DNA from: Enoplolaimus lenunculus
Taxonomy: Eukaryota > Nematoda > Enoplea > Enoplida > Thoracostomopsidae
Direction: 5' to 3'
DNA length: 64,000 bases
Assembly (NCBI GenBank): GCA_030248215.1
Contig: JASANG010001107.1
Coordinates: 744,001-808,000 of the forward strand
Positions 49,570 through 62,500 of the stretch are shown piece by piece. The notes beneath the pieces were generated by a model that was not told the DNA's origin, searched no databases, and saw nothing but the letters and a program-made list of their open reading frames with translations. Every line of letters begins with the position of its first letter. Position 1 is the first letter of the stretch. Made by a program: the position numbers and the translations under genes.

Positions 49570-50423
49570 AAAGCCCTATAAAGTGTACCTATAAAGTTAT
49601 AATCGTATAAAATTACTTAGCTAACGGGTAAAAGTACTGAACCAAAATGGAAAATTTCGTGCACTTTCTGGTAGGAGTTTTTTGACCGTAACTACTGAAG
49701 GCCACGTTCGTTTGGCAAATCCTTTGGCACAGATATTCCCGACGGACCAGGATATCAATCAGTGTACAAAATTTAAACGAAATAGGTCTGATGTTACCTG
49801 AGTACCAACATGCAAACTAAACTGAAAATACGCGCTTTAGTAGCGCGAACCATATATATGAACACTATCGTGTTCATGATTAAAGTTTGAAAATTCTGAT
49901 TTCAACTGACTGTATAATCGCAATCGAAATCGAAACTCGTTTTCAATCGGAATTCAATTCGGGATCAAAATTCCAATCGACCCGGTGTCATTTTATTATT
50001 TAAAATTAGTTGCGCCTTCGTTGCAATTCAGGCTACTTTAATATTGCGCTGTTCACGCTTACTTGGCTGCTCGCTTGCGTTGCTGGCGAGTTTTCTACTA
50101 CCATTACGTGTTTTTGGGTAATTTGCTATGTCCCAAATTCATACCATAAGAGACCCCATTCGCACTTTGGAGGGGCTTCGACACTATTGCAGCGACTATT
50201 CACCTCGTCATTTGCACCTCTAATAGAAACATCAACATATTTTGGATAATAATAAATTGTTGAAGTTAGTGTTACATGAAATACACAACGACAACGGCTC
50301 ATGCAGCGCAGCGTTTCATTTACGTCGCCATATCACTGGAAACGGATAAATCTGAAACAATCATGTTTAGTTTTAATCTTTCGCGACACCTCATGAGAAC
50401 CTTGCGCAACGGGCGAGTAGGTA
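49570..50423. other. Intergenic, no gene seen
   Basis: Contains a weak family A variant-like patch at 49915-49985 (aatcgcaatcgaaatcg). No exon or RNA gene recognised. Confidence 0.4.
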
Positions 50424-50861
50424 CTATAGTGACCGAATACGAGGGGAACTGATATTTATTTGGCCTCTCCAGAGGGTACCCCCTTTTATTCGGTTACGTA
50501 GTTATTTATTTTTAACCCGCCCTCCGCCGCCCTTCGTTACTGATATAAATATCCGGTATTGCAAATATCCATTGAATTAAACGTTTTATTTCGGATGTGT
50601 CAATAACTTGAGCGATAATGCAAGGTTATACTTAGGAATTACTTTCTAAACTTAAGTATGCTTTAAAGTTTCGAATTCAACTTTATTTAGCCCTGGCATC
50701 ATTTATGTACTACAATCAAGAATAATTGACATTTAGGGATTTTAATTAGGGTTTAGTGACTTTATCCACCTATCCACTCTTATTACGGATACGGACTCCT
50801 ATTGATTGAGACTCAAAATGGGGAACCCCTTCTTTTCCCTTTCTCATTAGGGTCACTACAG
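50424..50861. mobile_element. Family B MITE, 438 bp, TA target
   Basis: CTATAGTGACCGAATACGAG start and AGGGTCACTACAG end, ta on both sides. Its body is collinear with 43508-43926 and 47130-47556. Confidence 0.85.
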
Positions 50862-51689
50862 TACCAGAAATTGAAAAACGTTCAATGCAAAAAGGTATGT
50901 TCGACATCCAAAAAAGTTAAGATTTTAAAACTTAAAAACGCTCAATCCGGCGGTAATTTCGTAACACAAAACATATAGTGCAGACCATAAACGTTCAACA
51001 TTTTCACATACACCTAATGCTTTGAGTTACGAAGACGGATTACACATGAAATTAATTCCAGAAACTTCGTAGACATCAGCCTTTCTCATTATTGCATTGC
51101 AGATTCTTACGCCAACATAATTAAACCTTTTAAAAAACACTGAATTTTTGACCATTTTGCTACCGTGTATTGCTTCTAATTGTGAGAAAAAACAATAAGC
51201 GGTGCTGGTAATTAAGCTTATCCGATATGGTTTACAAACACCGACTCAAAATTCAAAACAAGTGCTGCTCTTGTAAGCACTAGTGTTATAATCAATAATC
51301 AAACTAAAATAAACATTGTCTTTTCCCAGCAAACACTAATCACGTCGCGAACTACAAAATTGCCAAAATGGTATTTATAACATTGTGAAATTTTACGAAA
51401 TTTTCTTCATTCCACAATTAAGTAAATATGAAAGCTCCTTGTGAAGAATCAAACATCACAACAACATGCAAAACGTACAAAACAGCAAATTCGAAATTTA
51501 GACATAAAGGACAGGATATCGAAACCAAATAAAAAATCCGTAAACCCTACATCATTAGCATACTGGTGGCGAAAAATTTTCATTGTGAACGATGCATTAA
51601 GTTCACAACGTTAATTTTATTTCAAAGGCATGAATTTTAAAATAAAACGTAAATACAGTCATTAATAGAAATAGCTTCAATCGCGCTGC

Positions 51690-52790
51690 CGCTCCAAACC
51701 GCCGCTCTGATCCCGATTGCTTGTTTCTTGTGCACAATCGATCGCAAACGCGATCTGAACTGCTCGCGGTTATTAGGCCAATAGCCGCGACCACAACCGC
51801 GATTGCTGGTATTAAATTTTTCAATAGAAGCGACTGGACACCGGCTAAAAATTCAACCACGATTATATAACCATGACCAAAGATGCAATCGCAATTACTG
51901 TGGACTTAATTCTGACGTAATTGTGCTACGTATGACTACACATAGATCGTTGACACAAGTACCTACCACAACTGTTTAAGATTTCAGAACAGGAACCGGA
52001 TGGTGAATTTTCAGTAGAGAAGATGCTAATTAGTTTTGTATTGTTCGACGGATGATAAACCGGAACCCGATATCCAGTGGCATTCTGAATACAGTGCATA
52101 TAGCAACAAAAACAACCAGTGCTCATACAGACTATATTAATCGCAGCAAAATGGTTTCTAAGCTTGTTTAACCTCTAATAATTTTACTGATATATACTTA
52201 AGATACAATAGCAATTCCATTTGTAATAAAATGCGTTCAAAACACCATCAATTTCACAAAAATATTTTCATTCAGTTGCAAAGCAAGAACACGCGAATCA
52301 CTAACAATATTTCATCAAAATAAATGAATAGACGGACGTTACATATTTCTTTTGGCACAACCTTTTTTCATGGATTTTGATGAATCTGAGACATCAAGAA
52401 GCCAAATCGCTGCTAAAATGAAATTTATACTATAAATAGCAAATAAATTACAATACGTAACCGACACAAAGCAAGCCAAGCAGTCAGACTGACTTATGAA
52501 AACAACCACGCCTCAATAAATATCTATTTCCTTCCTACAATCGTGGGCAAAGCTAAGTGAAATCGCAATTGCACATTTCTGCGACCATAAACCGCGACAG
52601 TAGTTGCGATTGTGTAGTAGTAAATTATCAGTCGGTTTTAAACGCAATCACAACAAATTGTGATACGAAACGCGGATGCAATCGCGTCTTTATACGTGGC
52701 TGGTTGCGAACAGACGAAGTTCAATTGCGATTATAAAATGGCGATCGTAGCGGCAATCGCGATTACCGTTCAATTGATTATGTCGGTGGC
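51690..52790. repeat. Two family G GC-rich patches in otherwise featureless DNA
   Basis: 51690-51895 (cgcgatctgaac, ccgcgaccacaaccgcgatt) and 52555-52790 (cgcaatcacaac, gcgattataaaatggcgatc) are built from gcgattgcg-like words. The second could be the inverted partner of the first, making a roughly 1.1 kb element. Between and around them (50862-51689, 52791-53307) I see no gene. Confidence 0.5.
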
Positions 52791-53307
52791 TCTATACTGT
52801 CTAAATTAATAGATTTCAGACATCATTATCTGTGCGCTTGGCATCTAACTATTTATTCAACTACATGCATGATATGTACAAAATATCCGGAGCTAAGAGC
52901 CAAATTATCAATTTTTAATTAAGTTAGACACATCTGTACGAAGGTATACAACCCAAGAAGCTAGGTCAACAACAATTACGTGTAAATTCTTAGTAGCAAG
53001 CATGCAAAGGTCATTGTAAAACTCATGTAACCAGCAGCAGAACAAGAACAAGCCTGCAGAAATCTGGCTTACAAGAAGCAACCAGCATGCAAATGAAACA
53101 CTAAATCATGCAAATATACTGATAAATTACAAAAAGGATGCGACCAGATGTCAACTAAGGTGGATACCGGAAATATGTACGATAAATTGTATAGTGAACT
53201 TTCTAACGGATTGGGGTGCAAACCAGATAACGCATCGGAAAATTGCTGAATTTTGAGTACCTTCTGGCCTATAAAACACTAACTTGTTCGTGATTAAAAA
53301 AGTTCTA

Positions 53308-53313
53308 TTTATT
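53308..53313 (-). terminator. Candidate polyadenylation signal for HOOK
   Basis: Minus-strand AATAAA about 240 bases past the stop at 53552. It is a plausible 3' UTR distance but not unique in AT-rich DNA. Confidence 0.35.
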
Positions 53314-53551
53314 TCAAATATATAAATTTTTATGCAGAATTCACTAACGCTATTTTTTTAATAAAACGAAGTTCTAATTACAACTATTTCGCCTAAAACT
53401 TTCAACGTGTAAAAATTAAAAAGTAAAGAAAAAAATTAAAATATTTTCCAAAAGCATCCTTGCATAGTTTTTTCTTGTCTAGAGTATAGAAGCAACTTCA
53501 AGCAAAAATAGGTATGCACACTGTCACACAAAAACAGGGAACGGCATTGAC

Positions 53552-56500
53552 TTATGATGCATAGCGCTGCGAAGTTGAAAGGAACCTATAAGCAGCCCAA
53601 TATTGCGATCTTATAGGACACCAATTAATCCAGTAGAACTCTCCAGTAGAACTCTCTAGCATAAAAAGAAAGAATTTTAACGTACCTTCCCATCCCATGA
53701 GTTTCCTTGGTCGTGGACGTCCTATCCTCACTAATTCCACTAAACGAACCAGATCCAGCCGCGCCAGCTGCTAGAGAACCCTGGCGGCGTGAAACTATTT
53801 GACGTTGTCTTTCAAGAAACGATATGGGCTGTGAGCTGGTAATCCCAGTGCTACCGACCGGCACTCCTGTGCCAGGGAGCATTGTGTGCCCACCAGTAGG
53901 GCATAAATACGAATGAATTCTTTCGTCTGCAGAACGACGATGAATTTGCATAGCCTGAAAAGCGCAAATCTTATTCAACACTAAGGGAGCAGGTGGCGCT
54001 ATGCTTATCATACAGCGCCATCTGTCACTGTCTGTTACCGTGCGACAACGTACGGTACTGTATGATAGCGGTTCGCGTACGATATCGCAGTGGCGGACGA
54101 TATTATATTTTTTAAATAGTATCATCATCTTAATAGTTCATAATCAAGACAATAATTAGCGGTTGTTCTACGATCGCTGTGGTAAAACCTAAATTGATTA
54201 ACCAGTTTAAACAGTTGAAGATAATTATGTTTACTTAGTATTACGTTTTACTATAGAAAATGTTTTTAAAAAATCATTCCAAATATGCGTACGTACCAGC
54301 AGCAAAAAACTAATTTTACAATAAATTAATTTATACTTAAATGTGTTCCTGACTACTTCAGTTAAAAGCTATGACCTTTGATTGAGCTAAGCGTTTTATG
54401 ATTTGTACTCTGGGGTCGAATGGTGGATGTCCGTCGGTCCGTCAGTCTGTCCGAAAAATCCCAGAAACGGCTGATCCGATTGTGATAAATTTTTTGTTTG
54501 AAAGCCAGTTATCCTGCGGTGTTAGCCTCGCGTTGAGGTTTTAAAATTTTAAGCCGTTTATTAGCTACAGGCTAATTTGCAAAATGAATTAAGCCTAAAT
54601 TACGACTTTCTACATTACTTCACTAATTATTACAGTTACAAGCAATCTAATTTCAGCATTAAAGTGTTTTTGGGTGCAATGAATCTGCAATTTGCATACA
54701 TCGAATAGTTGGCTAATAGCTAATTTGCAAATATTTGCTTAAATAAATAGTTACCTAATAACTAATTTGCATATTAGCTTCACTGCTTACGTGTGTTCGA
54801 GCTTCGCTCAACACATGTAGTCCCACTACGACTGGTATACTTTGCTTCCGAAAATCCTGGCCAAGAATGAACAAAGCGCAAAGCACAAAAATAAGTGACA
54901 ACGCTTACAAAGGGTTGACTAGATTCCAAATATTCAAACAGTGTGTATGCACAGGGTGACCGCTGAATCCGAGAAACATCAGTGTTTTTCTAAGTTATAT
55001 TCCTTTTCAGTGTTTTATAGGGACGCTGCTACGAGACAGGTTTGAACAAATCTGCAACAACTACCATGCTATGGAATGCTGTTGTAATCAAACGCTCTTC
55101 TTGTTCTTTCATAATCCTTGTTCGTTCCTGTTCTTCCTACAACAAAAAATAGCAATGATAATAAAATACAAACGTTAAATTTTAATATTTGTCTTTGTTT
55201 AAAATTGTTCTAATATCCATTAAGTAAACAAACGATCGGTTGTTATAGTCACCGATTTTCGCTGTATGAACAATAACAAAAACCCACACCTTAATCTGTC
55301 TTTTGATACCTTAATTTTGATTCGGCGTGGTGCTGAAGTATACAAGAAAAGGCAAAACAGCCGTTTACATTCCTATCGGTGAGTGCAAGTTTGCAGAATT
55401 GAACACTAATCTTCATACTTAACTACGGTAATGTTGTCAGTTGGTAGCGTTTAAGGGAGACAAAATAAAGAAGTTAAAAATTTAAACAATATACACATCA
55501 ATATCAAAAAGGCTTAGCCGAATCTAACCTGCAACCTCTGTATAATGCGTTCTTTATCTGAAATTTCTCGTTCCAAAGCATCAAAATCAGCACGACTATA
55601 AATGCCAGTCTCGGCGATTGAGGCTGTGCGTGCCTTTTCTTGCGATTCAATAACCTAAATATGTTAATATGTATTTGGCTATTTCTCACAATAGCTGAAC
55701 TAATCCTCAGCTCAAATGCATCACAAAATTGTAGACAGTGATTACTATATCATGATTAACGAAAAAATAAATCATGAAAATAAAATAAAACCCACAATTT
55801 CGTCAATTATTTTGCTACAATCAATGTAGTTCCAAAAATAAGAAATTTTCTTAAATTTCTTTAAAAATCAGAATGATCTAAAAAGTTTCACAACTCATTT
55901 TTCTAATGCATAAGGTAATAGAAAAATTCTGCTTTCAAGAGTAAAATATTAAAATATGCTGCCGAAGAGCAATAACACTGTTACACTGTACCGTTCTAGC
56001 TTTTTCGATCACGGTTTTGTATTTTGATACCGTTCCATTAAGTTTTTCAATCTGTGACTCAAGCGACTTAATTTTATCATCTAAAGTAGTAAAAAGTGGA
56101 TTAAACAACAATAATTTTCAATTCAGCAATCAGGGTGCAACCGGAATTTCAGTTCTGGCAGGCAAATTCGGTAATCTAACATAATCGTTCGCTGACTAAA
56201 AAATTACAGGATTGTCTATCGGTTACAGGTGATAGGTGCTACATAGTTGAGAATACGGGCACGAGCAAAAATTTCACGATATTCACCAATGTATGCAAAT
56301 ACATAACGATCCAAAGAATAGCAGTGGTTTAATAATGTCATTTTACGAATTTCGCACATGTGTAAAATAAATTTCGAAAATTTTTGTTACATTGGTTTGC
56401 TTGAAGCAAAACTACTGGATTAAGTAAGCCATATAATATTAAATTATGCTGCTATAAACATTGTAATGCACCGTCGCTTAAAAGCAAGTTTAAGAAAGGA

Positions 56501-59500
56501 TATTTACAACAATTATGTCCTCTATTTGCATTTTTCTTATTCTTGTTAGTTATTACAACAAAAAATATTAGGCTGATAAAAAACTAACCATATTTATGAT
56601 ACTTGTTCAAAAAAAATAACATACAAAAAAGTGAAAACTATGTTACCCGGCATGAAACACAACTTGATTAAACCATTCTGCGCGATTACCTTTATCTTTG
56701 ATTTGAGTGTTGCACTGTGCGAGCTGTTCTTTGCTATGCGCAGCCGCAACACTTATACGTTCAATTTCACGTTGTTTTTCAGTGAGGCGACAGTCGCCAG
56801 AAGTTTCTGCAGCAGCCGCGTTCTGTTCGCGAATTGTCTCAAGTTCGGCTTCGAGCTCAAGCACACGCTTGTGTTCAAGTCTGTAAAAATTAAAGGGGTG
56901 CGTTTCTAAAATTTTATTTATGTATTTACTTATGACGTACTTTGTGCTTACGTATATATCTAAGTCGCCTAAAACATCCAATTAACTATAATTTTATGCA
57001 TATTTATTTGACATAAAACTGACCAGTAAAACGCAACGCAAAGTAATCAAAGGTAATTGCATCATAAAATAGTTAATATTAAAAACGAGCGAAAGCGCAA
57101 AGTTTTGCTAGCAAGCATAACGAAACAATGTATTACAAAGGTATCCCAGACTGCGTATGGTTGTAGTCGTATTTCATTATTTCGATTTCAGAATACTAAG
57201 AGGAGATAACTGTTTACTGCAAAGTATTGTTCCCCTAACCGTATAATACTAACAGCCAAAATAGAAATACCTATTTTCTGTTTCTAACGAATGAATTCGC
57301 TGTTGTGCGTCGTCTAATTGTGTTGTCAACATTTGTGCAGCTTCGTTTGACGTTTCCGCTGCGGTCAATTTTAAAAGCTTGTTTTCGTGCTCAAGGCGAA
57401 GTAATTTTTCCCTGAAACTTGGTTTAACCTTTTTACGCTCAAACACAGGAATCGATAATGCCGCAGTTGTTCAAGCAACACACCATGATGCGAACTGTAC
57501 AAAGTCGGAAAAACGTAATAAAAAGTGACCTTACATATCAATTACAGGGGCCTAACTTCAAAGCAAGAAACCGATCAGTTTTTAGAAATAGCATGTGGTA
57601 ATAACTTACATAATGTAACTACAATTATAAACCTTTTTAACGTTAAAAGAATAGAGAAACTGATTACACAAGAACACACTAATGTCAACCGATCATAAAA
57701 TTACTAACCTGATTTCAGGTGCTGAGTACATCAGAATCGCCGATGTGTCAATAGCATTTTCATCGCCAGATGCTTCGCCGGGGGTGGAAGCTTGAATAAA
57801 AAACCAACACAAAATTCCGAACAGCACCTTACAATACAACACTAACTGCAATCCATGTACATCGCAAATATCTTTCAGTTTCAGATAAATTTTTATTAAG
57901 GCAATGAACTTAATCAATGAAACGTCAAAATCAATTAACAATACGGGCGTTCCTGACTATGCAAGGTGATGCTACGTCTATCCTATCACAGTCCCGCCGA
58001 AACACGGTAAAAGAAATATGGATTAAAAGTTTTAATATTTTGCCTCTTACGTATTGCATCACCGTCATTCGCGACCAAAAGCTAGCAATAGTTCCACAAT
58101 AAATACCTGCGCTATTCAGCTGATTTAACTCTAAATCTTCTTTCAAATCCTTGACCATTTCAAGTTCGACCATAACTCGTTCTTTTTCTCGCGTCAATGT
58201 GTCCAACTTTTCTTGCATACGCTTGCATTCAAATTCCGCTTTATCTGCACGCTTTATCTGAAAGCTTTGTGCTCGCATTTGCAAATCTAATACAGTTGCG
58301 ATTCATGAAGTTACACCAAATCAACCGCATGAATCGAAAAGGCGTAACATCCTTTGTGAAATTGATAGCAAACTAAATGAAGACAGTGTGGTCCGCGATT
58401 TCCTTATCTTGAAGACAGTCACGGACAGAACTAAGTGCACAGACACTACGATTGCGCAGCTGAAAAACGGTTTGAGACGTGATTGTAGTCGCGATTTTAA
58501 TTGCGTTCGCAGTTGTGGTTCGATCCGCGGTCGCAGTCGCGGATTGAGCCGCGGCAGTAACCGCTATTTTAACCGCATCTGTAACGCGAAACTACGTGCG
58601 CAACCGCGATCGCAACCGCGCTTGTTGCGTTCACGTAAATTAAAAGTTGTTAACATTGATTAATATAATACGTAACATATTAAAAACCAGCCGCTCACTT
58701 CATCTGTTAGCTTTGTCTGAGCTTCTTGAACCTGAGCTTTATAAGCTTCAAACTGAGTTTTCAGGACACCATTTTTTCTCGTTTCCTTAAATACGAAAAC
58801 AGATAACACCAGAGTGTCTTATTATGTAGAACGTGGTAAAACTACTAGAATCATTATTATCATTCATGTGTTCATTCTTTCATAGTCTCCATACTGATCA
58901 CGACGAGAAATACAGAATAACAATAAATCTTTACAAAAAATTTAAAAGTAAAAAACTTATTTTCGATGTCTACGCAAACAAAAAATCTAAATCGGCACTG
59001 CCTTGCATTTATAGAAAATCGTGATTAAAACCAACCTCTTCCAATTCTATTGCCGACTTCATATATGATGCGTTCTTTTCCTCCAAAATTTTCACCTGGA
59101 TTTTCAAGTCTGACATTTCATCTGAACCAGAATCACAGGGTAAACTAGCACTCATACGATGAACTAACAACGCAGATTTGTTCAAATATTTTATACTCCA
59201 ATTTGCCAGATACTACCAAGCATCTGAGCGCACGCGAAGTTAACAACAGGCTTACCTTACTTAATATTTTTACAGTTACAAATCAGTAATATTTATCACT
59301 AAGTGTTTCTATGCATAGCAGGCGGCCCGACTCCGCCGAAGTTCCCACTATCCGCTTACCTAAACGTTTTTTGTAGTTATCCAATGTCGACTGATATTTC
59401 TGTGCTTCAGAAGCTCGGGACCTTAGTTCGTCGGCCTCGTCTTTAATGACGCGATTTTCCTCCTCTAGGCTTGATAATTCTTCAATCTGAAAATCCACAT

Positions 59501-62500
59501 TACACAATGAACACAATAATAATTATCTCGTGAGTTAAAAAATTTTATTCCAGATAAAGATACCAATCAAAATCGATGCTTCATTTGCTTTTCATTACTA
59601 CCACCAGGATCTAAAAATGAAAATTTTTTAACAACCAGAGAGTCCCGCAAATCAAATTGTAAACTTTAATCTTGCAATGAAATATTATAATGAATGTATC
59701 ACATATGCGATTTGATATATATTGAAGTGTTAAGCAAAGTGTGATAATGAAAAACCAGCCTGTATACATATTCAGTTCAATAACCTTTTTCATTAGTTCA
59801 CTGTTCGATTTTTCAAGATTATCAATCCTCGATCGATGATCATCTTTAGCTGAAATAGGCAGCAAAGCAGCTAACTTGCAACAGCCGAAATATATCAAAC
59901 ACATAACACATTGATAAGTTTAAAACCCTTTAGTTTTATTGCAAACATAAGTTACGTATTACAAGTATAAAAACGCAGGTGATACTCTATGTATAACAAT
60001 TTCTGGTAAATAGTTTACTGTGAACCACAAAACTTCAATTTACGATGACAAAAATACAATCGAAATCTACCTTCCATATTGCAATGTTTAAACCATGTTT
60101 AGGTTATACTGCAAGCATAAGTTGCTAATTGTAGATATAAAAACGGAGAACGCAGGCTGCCAATGAGAATTTATAATGAACAAAAAGCTTGTTGCCAACC
60201 ATATAAAAGCGACTTACAAGAATCAGATCTATACAATTCGTCTTGTAGCTCTTCACATTTTTGTTTCAACATTTGAATTTGTCGACCAGCAGGCGAGCTA
60301 AAACATGCTTTATTTTAAAAAAAGTAGAAAACGTTGGTGAGTAGTTAGGCATATAAACCAATATTAGCTACACTGTGCGCTAACAGAACGAGCTTTTAGT
60401 CTCTATACGACTGTCTCTTTGATGATTTGTGTATTTTTAAACTGCACGAAGCCAGAACATCGTTAAAATCATTCTTAAACACTTCGATTACGGAAAGGAT
60501 TAAAAGCCAAGACAGAGATTTCAGACTTGGCTTCAGTTTTCCTACTTTTATGATATTTTCAACTGTGGTTTCTAAACAAAACCCGTCCGTTTCCTACAAT
60601 CGATATCTCTCCACCAAAATTCATCGTAGCTTAGTGTATGTTTTTAATATTCACTGTTATATAAGACGTGCTACATCTGGACAGGCGGTGACTATTGCAT
60701 ACATCACACCTTATTAACACGCTCCGCGTTCTAAAGTAATAGCTTTTCAATCCCGAAAGTTATATCATATATTTATTTTTACCTCGCATCATCTAAGTTC
60801 TCCGATAATGTTAGCCTTGACAAAAGACGTTCGTTTTCCGTCGTTAATGCACTGACTTCTTCATGTAGTTGTGCAATCTACAACGAGAACCTAATGGCAA
60901 AATGAATTACCAAATTGAATTTACCTATACGTCTTCAAGAAATATAAACCAAATTACGCACAAATATGAAGCAAGAACACGCCGATCTAAATAAACCTAC
61001 GAACCTGGGAATCCATATGAAAACATTTCTGTTGCAGTTCTTCGTTTTGAGCACGCAGTGCGGTTATTTCTTCATGAGAATGACTATGCTGGAGCTGCAA
61101 AGCAAACCTTTAATAAATCTGACCGCAGATATAAAATAAAACTCATGCAATTGAAATTGCTACAGAAAGCAAAATTATTTAACTCAACAATTTTATAAAA
61201 AATCTCAAACTGAACGATTTTAATTAAACGAAGAAACAACAAACTTACTCCGCCAATATCAGCCGTAGATCGATGTCCGGTGTCAACGTTGTGCTGCTGT
61301 AGCTAAAACAAAATAAAAATTACATGCAATGTGATCGCGAACTACAACCCATACGCTTAAATGATCATTATTATTATTATTACCTTGCTCGCACACTAAA
61401 TCACAAAAAATGTTATGACGACGGGTAACATCCCACGATATTTCTCGAGTAACGAGATAAAGGTACTTTTTCAAACTTAATTTCCACAGGTGCAGCAATA
61501 TAATGCTAAAATAGAAACCGCCACCATCCATTCTATATCAGATACCTAATAACAAAATGTATGTAATAACATGCGAAGATACATGCATTTCATCCCTAAT
61601 TCAAACAAGCATACCCCTACCGGCCCGGTCATTTGCATCTAAAACCGAAATATCAAAAATTTCGTTCAATAAACAAGGTTGGTTTCAGCTAACACTGCTT
61701 AAAATAGAGTGCTCTTGTGAAAAATTAATGTAATACAATGCAGAAAACTTAATAACACTACTTTGTATGCAAACAGTGCGTGATAACGTTATGAAAGCAA
61801 TCGAAATGTGCACGTAAAATTCGATTTAAATCTTCAACCGACCCACGCATTTCAATGAATTTGGTTTTACAATACTACGTTCTAATGTTATACTTAATAC
61901 TTAACTTTGCCAATTTTAATTATAGATGTAGGCACACTGGGAGACACGAAAACTGGGAAGCTTAGGCTTAGGACTGGGTTTAAGATTATGCTTATTTGTA
62001 TTTTTCTGCTGAGTCTTAAGTTTAGGAGGACCCAGTAGACAGTTTCCTATAAATAGCATAGCAACTTAATGGTATTTCAATCCAAACAATCTATATGCAC
62101 ATGGCTTGAAGAAATTCAAACAATCTAGATGTATATGGCTCGAAGACATTTAAAAGCTGGGCATAATCAAATGTGGAATGAGTGAGTGCACATAGATGAC
62201 GCACAGTAAAAACCAGTTACGTGGCCCAAAAACTCACATCTTGTATTGCTCGCATTACCATATGCTGTACGGATTCTTCCAGCATCATAATCCGATTGAT
62301 ATACTCTAAAAACAAGGACAGCTGTTGTGCACTACCGTAAGCTTTTTACTGAGCACTAAAATTACTACAGCGCGCATACCAAAAACACTTGGTAACCGAA
62401 ACAATAATTAGCCGATATCTTCTTCCGTTGACCTAACAAATCGCAAACTTATAACTTTACCTTCTTTTCGATCGCAGTGAACAACAAGACCCAAAATGAG

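Noticed and set aside
48699-49594. Long repeat proteins (282, 228, 192 aa) on both strands
   Set aside because: Open frames follow from an 18-bp stop-free minisatellite unit; frames change at a shortened copy and a one-base loss, and no non-repeat coding sequence or splice support is attached.
50010-50249. 79-aa frame with a hydrophobic N-terminus
   Set aside because: No splice partners, family match or nearby polyadenylation signal; composition looks random.
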